Assembly (NCBI GenBank): GCA_947452755.1
Contig: CANGDT010000010.1
Coordinates: 1-47,503 of the forward strand
Reading direction: 5' to 3'
DNA: 47,503 nt
DNA from: Actinomycetota bacterium
GTDB lineage: Bacteria > Actinomycetota > Actinomycetes > S36-B12 > UBA5976
Part shown: piece after piece, positions 33,350-41,841 of the stretch
Position numbering within the stretch: position 1 is the first letter of the stretch
Layout: each line of letters opens with the position of its first letter
Notes under the pieces: generated by a model
The model's database searches: none
Told to the model about the DNA's origin: nothing
Seen by the model: the letters and a program-made list of their open reading frames with translations, nothing else
Program-made: the position numbers and the translations under genes

Positions 33350-34396
33350 TTACTTTAAAGGCTCCCCGAACATTCCAACGCGTGGCGGATCAATGATTTC
33401 CACAATGCGTCGAAGGTCCTCGAGGGTAGCAAATTCAATCTGCACTGTGCCTTTCTTTTGACCAAGAATGACCTTGACCCGAGTATCCAGACGATCTGAC
33501 ATCCGATCGCCCAATTCAGCCAAGCCAGGAGCACTAATTGATCCGGACTTCTTAGTTGACTTCTTAGGCGGCGCACTGACGTCACCTATCGACACCAGCT
33601 CTTCAACAGTGCGCACTGAAAGACCTTCAGCCACAATGCGCTTTGCCAAATGTTCGATTGCTTCGGCATCCTTAAGCCCTAGCAAGGCGCGTGCGTGACC
33701 GGCAGACAGAATGCCTGCTGCAACGCGGCGTTGAACACTGGGCGGCAAATTCAACAGGCGCAGAGTGTTCGTGATTTGTGGACGTGAACGTCCCAAACGC
33801 TTTGCAAGCACTTCCTGAGTGCAGCCAAAGTCCTCGAGCAGTTGTTGGTAGGCGGCAGCTTCTTCAAGTGGAGTCAGTGCGGCGCGATGGAGGTTCTCAA
33901 GAAGTGCGTCGCGAAGCATGTCGTCGTCAGCGGTCTCGCGAATCAGAGCCGGAATGCTCTTGAGTCCGGCTTTCTTTGAAGCACGCAATCGGCGTTCACC
34001 GGCAATAAGTTCATAACCCTTGTCAGCTTTACGCACCACAATCGGCTGTAATAGGCCGATTTCCTTAATCGAATGGACCAGTTCAGCCAAGGCTTCTTCA
34101 TCGAAAACTGTGCGTGGTTGTTGAGCATTTGGGGCAATGCTGTTAATCGGTAGGTCTGCGAAAATCAGACCGGCAATTGGTTCTGGCGATTGTGTTGAAT
34201 TCGGTGCAGTTGATTTTGCTGGTGTCTGTGAGGGTGCTTTCGAGGCTGTCTTTGCTGGGGTCTTACTTGGCGTTTTGGCGGGAGCAGGCTTCTTCGCGGC
34301 AGGAGCAGCTTTCTTAACACCTGATGTTCCACGTGAAACATCTTTCTCAGGAATGATTGCGCCGAGTCCTCTGCCTAGTCCCCTACGAGTTGCCAT
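33350..34396 (-). CDS. parB: ParB/Spo0J chromosome segregation protein
   Basis: 348 residues. N-terminal RRGLGRGLGAIIP, then a long Ala/Lys/Pro/Thr-rich linker (about 20-75), the ParB N-domain with CTP-binding GERRLRASKKAG and ENLHRAALTPLEEA, the HTH region (LAKRLGRSRPQITNTLRLLNLP, ILSAGHARALLGL) and a C-terminal dimerisation segment. It loads on parS, spreads and organises the origin. Zero gap to parA (TAA then ATG). A parS-like sequence lies inside its own 5' coding region. Confidence 0.97.
   Translation of the reverse strand: MATRRGLGRGLGAIIPEKDVSRGTSGVKKAAPAAKKPAPAKTPSKTPAKTASKAPSQTPAKSTAPNSTQSPEPIAGLIFADLPINSIAPNAQQPRTVFDEEALAELVHSIKEIGLLQPIVVRKADKGYELIAGERRLRASKKAGLKSIPALIRETADDDMLRDALLENLHRAALTPLEEAAAYQQLLEDFGCTQEVLAKRLGRSRPQITNTLRLLNLPPSVQRRVAAGILSAGHARALLGLKDAEAIEHLAKRIVAEGLSVRTVEELVSIGDVSAPPKKSTKKSGSISAPGLAELGDRMSDRLDTRVKVILGQKKGTVQIEFATLEDLRRIVEIIDPPRVGMFGEPLK
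34325..34340. promoter_or_regulatory. parS site within parB (one mismatch)
   Basis: TGTTCCACGTGAAACA, 15 of 16 to the parS consensus TGTTTCACGTGAAACA, inside the parB reading frame. Confidence 0.85.
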
Positions 34397-35290
34397 TTAC
34401 TTGCCTCCATTGTTTTTGCCACGTTCAGCAATTTCGCGGGCTGCAGCCAAGTAGGCAACTGCTCCGGTTGATCCTGGGTCGTACGTCATGACTGACTGTC
34501 CGTGTGATGGTGCTTCAGCCACATAAATATTGCGAGGGATTACGGCTTCAAGGACTTTCTCGCCGAAGAACGCCCGAACCTCTTGCGCAACTTGAGCCGA
34601 AAGGTTTGTGCTTCCCTGGAACATGGTTAACAGAATTGTTGAGATTTCCAAGTGTGGATTGAGGTTGGTGCGCACCAAGTCCACAGTTTGCATGAGTTGC
34701 TGAACGCCCTCAAGGGCATAGAACTCGCACTGAATGGGCACAAGGACTTCAGAAACAGCAACAAGAGCATTAACCGTAAGGCGACCAAGACTTGGTGGGC
34801 AATCAATAAAGATGTAATCGACATCGTTGCCCGCTACATAAGATTCAATCGCGTTCTTTAATAGGTAGGGCCATTCGGAATCATTTTCACCGCCAAGTTC
34901 ACGTTCGGCGCCCGCTAAATCAATGGTTGCGGGAAGACATTTCAATGTTTCGAAGCCTTCAGCGCTCACGACTAAGTCGGCGATGTCGGCACCTTCAATT
35001 AGTACGTCGTATGTGCCTGGGGTGCCTTCTTCGTGCTCGATACCTAAGGCCGTAGAAGCGTTTCCTTGCATATCAAGATCAATGAGCAAAACGTTGAGCC
35101 CAGAAAGTGCCATTGTTGCAGCGATATTGACTGCAGTTGTTGTTTTACCTACGCCGCCCTTTTGATTCACAATGGTCATCACTCGAGTGCGGGCCGGCGC
35201 TGGAAAAGTGCCCATTAGTCCAGTACGCACATAAACGGCTGCTTTGGCGGCTGCCGCCAAAGGAGTGTCATCATCCAATGAAAAGGACAT
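34397..35290 (-). CDS. parA: ParA/Soj chromosome-partition ATPase
   Basis: 297 residues from the ATG at 35290 (MSFSLDDDTPLAAAAKAAV), chosen because GGAGGT lies just before it; the track's start at 35317 (MFHVKPGGH) has no ribosome binding site and arises because parS reads as ATG TTT CAC GTG. Deviant Walker A KGGVGKTTTAVNIAA, DLDMQGNAST and IFIDCPPSLGRLT are present. ParA forms the DNA-bound gradient that moves ParB-parS. Operon parA-parB. Confidence 0.96.
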   Translation of the reverse strand: MSFSLDDDTPLAAAAKAAVYVRTGLMGTFPAPARTRVMTIVNQKGGVGKTTTAVNIAATMALSGLNVLLIDLDMQGNASTALGIEHEEGTPGTYDVLIEGADIADLVVSAEGFETLKCLPATIDLAGAERELGGENDSEWPYLLKNAIESYVAGNDVDYIFIDCPPSLGRLTVNALVAVSEVLVPIQCEFYALEGVQQLMQTVDLVRTNLNPHLEISTILLTMFQGSTNLSAQVAQEVRAFFGEKVLEAVIPRNIYVAEAPSHGQSVMTYDPGSTGAVAYLAAAREIAERGKNNGGK

Positions 35291-35300
35291 GTGACCTCCA

Positions 35301-35316
35301 GGTTTCACGTGAAACA
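35301..35316. promoter_or_regulatory. parS site at the 5' end of parA
   Basis: GGTTTCACGTGAAACA, one mismatch at the first base to the consensus, 10 bp before the chosen parA start codon. ParB bound here would cover the leader and may autoregulate parAB. Confidence 0.9.
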
Positions 35317-35368
35317 TTCCGAATGAATGTTGCCGTCATTCCCCAAGATTAGGGGAACTACCCAAAGA

Positions 35369-35980
35369 TTAAACAACCACCCTGACAACTGTGGTTAATG
35401 GGTCAACGATGCCCTCGCCACACTGCACAATCTGCGCAGTGCGATTCTTCAATACTTTTGCCGCTTCATCGATTTCCCGTTGAGCCGACGAGCCCTTCAT
35501 CGCCAGAATTTCCCCACCATTTTTCACCAGCGGCATCGACCAACTTATGAGCTTGGTCATCGGTGCAACAGCTCGCGAGGTCACTACCCAGGCAGTGAGG
35601 CCTTTCATTTCATCAGCCCGACCTCGTCGTACATCAACGCGCTCGGACAAATTAAGGTCAGCAACGACTTCGCTAAGGAACTCACAGCGGCGCAAGAGTG
35701 GTTCAACCAAAGTCATGTGGATGTCGGGTCGCACAATCGCAAGAACCAATCCGGGCAATCCAGCGCCACTTCCGATATCGATGACACTTGTTTCAGGTTT
35801 GATGAGTTCCTGAACAACAGCGCAGTTAGCAATATGCCGATCCCAAATTTTGTCAGCTTCGCGTGGACCCATTAGTCCTCGCTCGATGCCAGCGGTTTCA
35901 AGCCAATGCGCATACTTTTCCAACCCAGGACCTGCCTCTGGAAAGGCGTTGAGGAGGGCTTCGTGTTTCACGTGAAACAT
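35369..35980 (-). CDS. rsmG: RsmG (GidB): 16S rRNA m7G527 methyltransferase
   Basis: 203 residues. SAM-binding VIDIGSGAGLPGLVLAIVRPDIHMTLVEPLLRRCEFL, and RGLMGPREADKIWDRHIANCAVV near the N terminus. It methylates G527 of 16S rRNA. The start codon is embedded in parS, so the protein opens MFHVKHEAL; no good ribosome binding site precedes it, but no better downstream Met exists. Between jag and parA, as in other actinobacteria. Confidence 0.95.
   Translation of the reverse strand: MFHVKHEALLNAFPEAGPGLEKYAHWLETAGIERGLMGPREADKIWDRHIANCAVVQELIKPETSVIDIGSGAGLPGLVLAIVRPDIHMTLVEPLLRRCEFLSEVVADLNLSERVDVRRGRADEMKGLTAWVVTSRAVAPMTKLISWSMPLVKNGGEILAMKGSSAQREIDEAAKVLKNRTAQIVQCGEGIVDPLTTVVRVVV
35964..35979. 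promoter_or_regulatory. Perfect parS site at the start of rsmG
   Basis: TGTTTCACGTGAAACA, all 16 bases of the consensus, overlapping the rsmG start codon. Confidence 0.97.
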
Positions 35981-36037
35981 TCCAATCTGGCGGGTGGTGT
36001 GGAAATTAGTGCCTGGGGCTATGTGAATACTAATGAA

Positions 36038-36071
36038 TTGGGCCTGCTAGAAAAGTCTCTAGCAGGGCCAA
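36038..36071 (-). terminator. Hairpin after jag (possibly bidirectional)
   Basis: A 14-bp stem with one mismatch (TTGGGCCTGCTAGA / TCTAGCAGGGCCAA) and a 6-nt loop lies 10 bp after the jag stop. The best T run (TTTTTCTTT) is on the plus strand; on the minus strand only TTCATTAG follows, so it is either bidirectional or a weak terminator for the rpmH-jag operon. Confidence 0.7.
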
Positions 36072-36081
36072 TTTTTCTTTA

Positions 36082-36549
36082 TTAAGAGGGTTTCACGACG
36101 ATGCGGCGCTTTGGCTCTTCGCCCTGCGACACACTAACTGCGCCGGCTTCGCCAACTGCATCGTGAACAATCTTTCGCTCAAAGGCGCTCATTGGCTTAA
36201 GTTCTACAGGTTCACCTGTTTCAAGTGCGGTCTTCGCTGCATCTTGGGCAACAATGATGAGGCGTTCGCGTACCGCAGCACGGTGGCCAGAAATATCGAG
36301 CATGAGCCGTGAGCGTTCGCCGGATTCCCGAGTGACAGCCAGACGAGTGAGTTCCTGAATTGCGTCCAGAACCTCACCCTTCGCGCCAACTAGCTGGGCC
36401 AGATCAGCGCCAACGATGCTGACCATTGCGCGGTCGTTTTCGACGTCCATTTCGATGTCACCATCGAGTTCGGCGATATCAAGTAGTGCCTCTAAATAGT
36501 CCGCAGCGATGTCGCCTTCTGCGACGAGTTGCTTTTGACGTTCACTCAT
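36082..36549 (-). CDS. jag: Jag/KhpB-type KH-R3H RNA-binding protein
   Basis: 155 residues. A KH-like domain (DMENDRAMVSIVGADLAQLVGAKGEVLDAIQEL) and an R3H domain (GHRAAVRERLIIVAQDAA, ELKPMSAFERKIVHDAV). It lacks the N-terminal Jag_N domain of Firmicutes, as usual in actinobacteria. It binds RNA and is tied to cell-wall growth; it lies by yidC in nearly all genomes. 51 bp after yidC. Confidence 0.94.
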   Translation of the reverse strand: MSERQKQLVAEGDIAADYLEALLDIAELDGDIEMDVENDRAMVSIVGADLAQLVGAKGEVLDAIQELTRLAVTRESGERSRLMLDISGHRAAVRERLIIVAQDAAKTALETGEPVELKPMSAFERKIVHDAVGEAGAVSVSQGEEPKRRIVVKPS

Positions 36550-36600
36550 AGTGTTACCTTTCCAGGCTTAAAAGTATGTGTTGGATTGTGGATGATTAGG

Positions 36601-37512
36601 TTAGGAGCGCTTCTTCTTTGGCTGCTTCTTTGGCTGTTGGCGGGTCGCCTTCTCTGGCTCAACATCGTTTTGTTCTGTTGATTCAATTGGAGCTTGGCCC
36701 TTGCGAATAGCCTTTGTTTCTTGGCGTTTGAGGTACGCCTCATGAGCCGGAGTTCCCGCTTGCGGGCTATTTCGGATCACATAGAACTGCTGGCCCATTG
36801 TCCAGACGTTGGTGGTGAACCAGTAAAGCAATACACCAACAGGAAAGTTAATACCTGAAATCGCGAAGATGACAGGGAAGATGTACAGCAAAATTTTCTG
36901 CTGTTGGACCATGGGGTTGTCTGGCGCGGAGTTCTTCACGATCAGCTGGCGCTGGGTAAGGAACGTTGTCACGGTCATGAGCAGAATCAAAATTGAGGTC
37001 ACCCATAATGTCGCCGTTGGGTTTTCCGTTTCGGCACGGTGGGTGAATGTTCCATAAATTGGTGCGCCGAAGATCTTGGCGTTACGGGCTTGTTCGACAA
37101 GCTGATCTGTCATCACACCGTATGGCTTACTTGACGCAATCCCCTGAAGAACGTGGAAGAGCGCGAAGAAAATAGGCGCCTGAGCGATGATTGGTAAGCA
37201 GCTCGACAGTGGGTTTGTGCCTGTCTCTTTATAGAGAGCCTGAAGTTCCTTGGCTTGGCGTTCCCGGTCCCCTGCATGCTTCTTTTGAATTTCCTTCACC
37301 TTGGGCTGAAGGATCTGCATATTTCGCTGACTCTTGATCTGCTTTACGAATAGCGGGATCAGCATGATACGAATCAGGATTACGAGGAAGACAATTGCTA
37401 GGCCCCAGGCCCAACCACTGTCAGCAGGGAAGATGTTTGACCACAACGCGTGGAAGGTAACAAGTACCCAACTCACTGCATATTCAAGCCATGTCAACGG
37501 ATTAAGTGTCAT
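36601..37512 (-). CDS. yidC: YidC/Oxa1 membrane protein insertase
   Basis: 303 residues with about five membrane segments: [25 protein letters not shown] (hydrophilic groove region), [25 protein letters not shown], a loop with an insertion ([25 protein letters not shown]), and [35 protein letters not shown]; the tail is basic and Gln/Lys-rich ([12 protein letters not shown]). Inserts and folds membrane proteins with or without Sec. It overlaps yidD by 4 bp. Confidence 0.97.
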   Translation of the reverse strand: MTLNPLTWLEYAVSWVLVTFHALWSNIFPADSGWAWGLAIVFLVILIRIMLIPLFVKQIKSQRNMQILQPKVKEIQKKHAGDRERQAKELQALYKETGTNPLSSCLPIIAQAPIFFALFHVLQGIASSKPYGVMTDQLVEQARNAKIFGAPIYGTFTHRAETENPTATLWVTSILILLMTVTTFLTQRQLIVKNSAPDNPMVQQQKILLYIFPVIFAISGINFPVGVLLYWFTTNVWTMGQQFYVIRNSPQAGTPAHEAYLKRQETKAIRKGQAPIESTEQNDVEPEKATRQQPKKQPKKKRS

Positions 37513-37886
37513 GCGGCGCTATCCTGCCTGTTCTCGTTAATTGAAATTTCAACTACTTCTTGGGTTTCGAAAATCTTGTCTTTTGAGCGAGCTGGCCAGG
37601 TGCCCACACTTGGTACTTGATCAATTCCACCGTCTGACCAGGGGTTACAACGTAAAACTCGATATCCAGTCAACACTGTTCCCTTAAAAGCTCCATGGAC
37701 AGTGATTGCTTGCGCACCATAATGCGAACACGAAGGGTAATACCGGCACACTTGGCCTAGCCGCGGGCTCAAAGTTAGTTGGTAGATGCGAATCAGGCCA
37801 ACTAAGGTCAGCACCAAAACTCGCCCAATTGTGCGGTTCCATAGTGTTTTCAAAGCCCTCAACAGCGCTAAAGCCGTGTTTTTCAT
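37509..37886 (-). CDS. yidD: YidD membrane protein insertion efficiency factor
   Basis: 125 residues, with the family core [62 protein letters not shown], including the conserved cysteines. An extra C-terminal tail of about 40 residues is polar. Overlaps rnpA and yidC by 4 bp each. Confidence 0.95.
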   Translation of the reverse strand: MKNTALALLRALKTLWNRTIGRVLVLTLVGLIRIYQLTLSPRLGQVCRYYPSCSHYGAQAITVHGAFKGTVLTGYRVLRCNPWSDGGIDQVPSVGTWPARSKDKIFETQEVVEISINENRQDSAA

Positions 37887-38218
37887 ACCGCGACTGCCTT
37901 ATTTACCGCGTAATCAACGTTTTCCAGTAAATCGGCATAGGTTGCAGACCCGGCCTTGGGCAGTGCGCGCACAACTACATCGGTTCCGGCCTGGAACTTT
38001 GGCAGTTCATTAATCATGATGTGGCGCAGTCTACGAGTGGTTTGGTGGCGGACAACGGAATTGCCGACGGACTTCCCAACTGAAAAAGCCACTCGAACAT
38101 GGGTATTTGGCTGGGTTCGCACGTGCAAAACCACTAAATGTGAGGTGAACTTCTTACCAAAACGCATAGTTTCGGAGATTTCCGAGGACTTACGCAGCCG
38201 TGCCGAAGCCGGAAGCAT
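37883..38218 (-). CDS. rnpA: Ribonuclease P protein component
   Basis: 111 residues: [50 protein letters not shown] with the RNA-binding RNR-like signature (here [11 protein letters not shown]), and [21 protein letters not shown]. Binds the 5' leader of pre-tRNA with RNase P RNA (rnpB is not in this window). Between rpmH and yidD. Confidence 0.95.
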   Translation of the reverse strand: MLPASARLRKSSEISETMRFGKKFTSHLVVLHVRTQPNTHVRVAFSVGKSVGNSVVRHQTTRRLRHIMINELPKFQAGTDVVVRALPKAGSATYADLLENVDYAVNKAVAV

Positions 38219-38230
38219 TTGCGTTGGACG

Positions 38231-38368
38231 TTATGCCGAGATGCGGGCGCGGCCCTTGGCGCGGCGTGACGAAAGGATGCCACGACCAGCGCGGGTGCTC
38301 ATACGCTCGCGGAAACCGTGAGTCTTTGCGCGACGACGGTTATTTGGCTGGAAAGTACGCTTTGTCAT
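38231..38368 (-). CDS. rpmH: 50S ribosomal protein L34
   Basis: 45 residues from the ATG at 38368: [45 protein letters not shown], typical of L34. The track's earlier start adds 19 residues not seen in the family; GGAGTG precedes 38368. First gene of rpmH-rnpA-yidD-yidC-jag, divergent from dnaA. Confidence 0.97.
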   Translation of the reverse strand: MTKRTFQPNNRRRAKTHGFRERMSTRAGRGILSSRRAKGRARISA

Positions 38369-38476
38369 TTGGGACACTCCGAAAGAATTATTGGCGACCG
38401 ATTCGCCATCGGACATCCACGACACGAGTTCGTGAACATTCGACTAGTGCATATCGATCATGTAGCTAGCCGTATA

Positions 38477-38506
38477 AAGATACGCGTTAATGGCTACTTA
38501 GGTCAA
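38477..38506 (-). promoter_or_regulatory. Candidate rpmH promoter
   Basis: On the minus strand TTGACC (38501-38506), an 18-bp spacer and TATCTT (38477-38482), ending 108 bp before the rpmH start. Confidence 0.4.
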
Positions 38507-38537
38507 ACGCAGATTCTGAGCTAAAAATCCTTGCAAT

Positions 38538-38555
38538 AACTACATAGATGTAGTT
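38538..38555. promoter_or_regulatory. 18-bp dyad upstream of dnaA
   Basis: AACTACAT-AG-ATGTAGTT is perfectly symmetrical around a 2-bp centre, 9 bp before the first DnaA box. It has the look of a dimeric repressor operator; no known regulator is assigned. Confidence 0.5.
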
Positions 38556-38564
38556 TGTCCACCT

Positions 38565-38629
38565 TGTGGATAAGAACTTGTCAGCGACTATCCACAGGCC
38601 GTAGTCTCACTAATCCAACCTGTGGACAA
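38565..38629. promoter_or_regulatory. DnaA boxes in the dnaA promoter region
   Basis: TGTGGATAA (38565-38573, perfect on the minus strand), CTATCCACA (38588-38596, one mismatch) and TGTGGACAA (38621-38629, one mismatch). They suggest DnaA autoregulation of dnaA. Confidence 0.8.
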
Positions 38630-38642
38630 CTAGGAGAACTTC

Positions 38643-40121
38643 ATGAGCGACGCACCGGATACAAGCGCAGCCCCTGTTGATGGAGTCGACCTCAATGGTG
38701 TGTGGGCACAAGCTCTAGATTCGTTGACCGCAGGAATTCTCACACAACAACAGCGCTCGTTTGTTGCGCTCACTCGCCCACTTGGTCTCATTGGTGACAC
38801 TGCGTTAGTTGCTGCGCCAAATGCATTTACAAAAGACTTTCTTGAAGCGCGATTGAATCCAGTTCTATGTGACGCCTTAACTCAAATTCTTGGCCGGGAA
38901 ATACGTCTGGCAGTAACTGTCGATGAAAGTATCGCGCCGTACCTCGACGAAGAAGCTACCGACGATGTGGCTGACTCAACTTTTGCGAGTTCGCAAGTTG
39001 CTGAAAATCATTCCGATCCCCGACCAGCACTTCCACCACAAGGAAGTCGCGGTCCGGCGCCAGCACCGCGAACCGCAGAAGAAGGTAGTCGCCTGAACCC
39101 GAAGTACACCTTCGACACTTTCGTACCTGGTTCATCAAATCGTTTCGCACACGCGGCTGCTCGCGCAGTTGCCGAAGCGCCTGCTAAGGCTTACAACCCA
39201 CTTTTTGTTTACGGTGAATCCGGGCTTGGTAAGACTCACTTGTTGCACGCGATTGGCCACTACACCCGGACCTTGTATGCGGGCACAAAAGTTCGTTATG
39301 TGAGTAGTGAAGAATTCACTAACGAATTCATTAACTCAATTCGTGACGACAAGGCAAAAGAATTCCAACGTCGCTACCGTGATATCGACGTGCTACTTGT
39401 GGATGATATCCAGTTTCTGTCTGGCAAAGTTCAGACGCAGGAAGAGTTTTTCCATACATTCAATACGTTGTACAACGCGAATAAGCAGATTGTTGTTACT
39501 TCTGACCTTCCGCCGAAACAACTACAAGGCTTCGAAGATCGCATGAGTTCGCGATTCGAGTGGGGCCTGATGACCGACGTTCAACCACCCGACTTAGAAA
39601 CACGTATTGCAATTTTGCGAAAGAAGTCTGCTCAAGAAGGGCTCAGCACTCCCCCTGAAGTTTTGGAATTTATTGCATCGAAGATGTCAACAAATATTCG
39701 TGAACTTGAAGGTGCGCTCATTCGTATCACTGCGTTTGCGAATTTGAATCGTGCGCCAGTCGATTTGGATTTGGCCGAAGTTGTGTTGAAAGACTTGGTC
39801 ACTGACGCTGCAGGTCCGGAAATCACATCCAGTTTGATCATGGTTCAAACAGCTGCATATTTTGGTGTATCGCTCGACGATCTCACTGGCGCTAGCCGTA
39901 GCCGTGTTCTTGTGACTGCACGTCAGATTGCCATGTACTTGTGCCGCGAACTCACTGACTTGTCGCTTCCAAAGATTGGCCAGCAGTTCGGTGGTCGCGA
40001 CCATACAACAGTCATGCACGCCGATCGCAAGGTTCGCCAGTTGATTGCTGAGCGTCGCAGCTTGTACAACCAGGTTGCTGATCTCACTGCTCGTATTAAG
40101 GCTCAATCTCGTCAGGCATAG
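38643..40121 (+). CDS. dnaA: Chromosomal replication initiator DnaA
   Basis: 492 residues. Domain I at about 1-105, an acidic/Pro-rich domain II (about 105-150), AAA+ domain III with [17 protein letters not shown] (Walker A near 191) and [12 protein letters not shown] (Walker B), and domain IV with the box-binding signature [15 protein letters not shown]. It binds DnaA boxes at oriC, unwinds the DNA and loads the helicase. Start ATG with AGGAG (TAGGAGAACTTC) before it. Confidence 0.98.
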   Translation: MSDAPDTSAAPVDGVDLNGVWAQALDSLTAGILTQQQRSFVALTRPLGLIGDTALVAAPNAFTKDFLEARLNPVLCDALTQILGREIRLAVTVDESIAPYLDEEATDDVADSTFASSQVAENHSDPRPALPPQGSRGPAPAPRTAEEGSRLNPKYTFDTFVPGSSNRFAHAAARAVAEAPAKAYNPLFVYGESGLGKTHLLHAIGHYTRTLYAGTKVRYVSSEEFTNEFINSIRDDKAKEFQRRYRDIDVLLVDDIQFLSGKVQTQEEFFHTFNTLYNANKQIVVTSDLPPKQLQGFEDRMSSRFEWGLMTDVQPPDLETRIAILRKKSAQEGLSTPPEVLEFIASKMSTNIRELEGALIRITAFANLNRAPVDLDLAEVVLKDLVTDAAGPEITSSLIMVQTAAYFGVSLDDLTGASRSRVLVTARQIAMYLCRELTDLSLPKIGQQFGGRDHTTVMHADRKVRQLIAERRSLYNQVADLTARIKAQSRQA

Positions 40122-40690
40122 CCCAAGAATTCTGATCAAGTTAAGTAATTGCACTTATGTCATATTCGAACCATGAGTGTTCAATATGCACAGTGTGGAC
40201 AAGTTGGGGATATCTTTCCTCAATAAATAAGGGTATTTATGCGGTTATGTGCACAAACCCTGCATAACCCTGTCCATATCCACACAGAACTGTGGATAAC
40301 TGTGGATAACTTATTGAGAGTTGCGGAATAGCTACTTTATGGGTGTTTTTTCCACTTACTTATACACAGCAAGAACCCTTGTTATTAAAGGGATTTATTG
40401 GGTTATCCACAGTATCCACACATGCTACTACGACTACTAAAGATATATCTGGCTAAGGCCATTGACCTATGAACGGGCTAAACCTATGGATAACTTGCAG
40501 CCAGGTAATTAAATCTAGGCAGCTTGTGTCTAATCACTAGAAAGACGTCATACGCCAATGGCACTATAAGTTGACCGCACTACAAGTTGACCGCACTTTA
40601 AAGAGACCGCACTGTGGCTTCGCACGGCATAACAAGATAAGTTTCAGGTCAGCACGTTGATAAAACTAAGGCACTAGAGGGTGAGTTTTC
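40122..40690. other. oriC: replication origin between dnaA and dnaN
   Basis: A 569-bp gene-free stretch. DnaA boxes: TGTGGACAA 40194-40202, ATATCCACA 40276-40284, TGTGGATAA 40291-40299 and 40301-40309, TTATACACA 40360-40368, TTATCCACA 40403-40411, GTATCCACA 40412-40420, TATGGATAA 40485-40493 (three are perfect, the others have one mismatch). The inner boxes form an inverted arrangement around AT-rich DNA (CAATAAATAAGGGTATTTAT, TATTAAAGGGATTTATT) that may unwind first. The dnaN-proximal end has 16-bp repeats. The dnaA-dnaN position is the classic actinobacterial oriC. Confidence 0.95.
40552..40613 (+). repeat. 16-bp iteron-like repeats before dnaN
   Basis: AAGTTGACCGCACT occurs at 40568-40581 and 40584-40597, and a related AAAGAGACCGCACT at 40600-40613, exactly 16 bp apart; a decayed copy (ACGCCAATGGCACT) sits at 40552-40565. 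About 77 bp separate the array from the dnaN ATG. Confidence 0.85.
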
Positions 40691-41815
40691 ATGAAGTTCC
40701 AAGTCGACCGTGATCTGATGGCTGATGCGGTGTCATGGGCTTCGCGTACTTTGCCAAGTAAATCAACACAGCCACTCTTAACTGGGTTACACATTGTTGC
40801 CTCAACTGACGGACTCACATTGTCTGGATCAGATGCAGATGTAAGTGCGCGCGCACATGTTGATGCAACTGTGATTGAAACAGGAACAGTTTTAGTACCG
40901 GGTCGACTACTCGCAGATATCACCAAGTCATTGCCAAGCTCTTCAACAATCGACATTGCAGTTGAAGGATCGCGAGCAAAAATTACCTGCGGCCGTTCCT
41001 CTTTCACAATCCCAACAATGCCAGTTGCTGAATATCCACCGTTGCCGACAATGCCAGATGCAAGCGGAACTGTTTCAGGTTCGGTACTTGCAAACGCGGT
41101 ATCACAGGTTGTCATTGCAGCATCACGCGATGAAACTCTGCCTGCTTTCACAGGAATTAAAGTCGACGTCGATGGTTCAACAATCACACTTGCTGCAACA
41201 GATCGTTATCGACTTGCTGTTCGTGAATTGCAATGGAGTCCAGCAAGTCCATCGCTTGAAACACATGCACTCGTTCCAGCGAAGTTTCTGTCTGAATCAG
41301 CAAAGTCTTTAGCAACCGGAGAGCAAGTCACTTTAGCTCTTACTGGTAATGAAAGCCTTGTTGGTATCGAAGGACAAGGACGTCAAACAACAAGCAGAAT
41401 GCTTGCCGCAGATTTTCCAAAATATCGAACACTTCTTCCAACCGAATCCACATCCATCGCACAAATTAATACACATGCATTAATTGATGCCGTGAAGCGC
41501 GTGGCCCTCGTACTAGAGCGTGAGATTCCGGTACGCGTTCAATTTACAAAAAATGAAGCAATTGTTCGTGGTGGAGGCTCTACCGGTGAACTGGCCGAAG
41601 CTGAAGCGTTTGTTGAATGTGCTCTTACTGGTGACGACATCACGATCGCGTTTAACCATCAATACCTCTTAGACGGTCTTAGTGCTATCGATGCATCAAC
41701 CGCTGTTATCTCAATGACGACAGCAATTCGCCCAGCAGTAATCACTGGTGCTGCAGATGTTGATGCAACTCCAGACGACACGTTTAAATACTTGCTTATG
41801 CCAATTCGTCAATAG
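40691..41815 (+). CDS. dnaN: DNA polymerase III beta clamp
   Basis: 374 residues, three similar clamp domains: MKFQVDRDLMADAVSWASRTLPSKSTQPLLTGLHI, PAFTGIKVDVDGSTITLAATDRYRLAVREL and ITIAFNHQYLLDGLSAID; it ends YLLMPIRQ, the family's C terminus (LMPVR). It holds the polymerase on DNA. Preceded by GAGGGTGAG. Confidence 0.98.
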   Translation: MKFQVDRDLMADAVSWASRTLPSKSTQPLLTGLHIVASTDGLTLSGSDADVSARAHVDATVIETGTVLVPGRLLADITKSLPSSSTIDIAVEGSRAKITCGRSSFTIPTMPVAEYPPLPTMPDASGTVSGSVLANAVSQVVIAASRDETLPAFTGIKVDVDGSTITLAATDRYRLAVRELQWSPASPSLETHALVPAKFLSESAKSLATGEQVTLALTGNESLVGIEGQGRQTTSRMLAADFPKYRTLLPTESTSIAQINTHALIDAVKRVALVLEREIPVRVQFTKNEAIVRGGGSTGELAEAEAFVECALTGDDITIAFNHQYLLDGLSAIDASTAVISMTTAIRPAVITGAADVDATPDDTFKYLLMPIRQ

Positions 41816-41841
41816 CGTTCAAGAAACCCGAGCGTTACAGG

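Noticed and set aside
38369-38425. Longer L34 start at 38425
   Set aside because: Adds 19 residues not seen in the L34 family; the 38368 start has a GGAGTG site and the canonical [13 protein letters not shown].
40122-40690. Possible small genes within oriC
   Set aside because: No ORF with a plausible ribosome binding site; the stretch is fully explained by DnaA boxes, AT-rich DNA and repeats.
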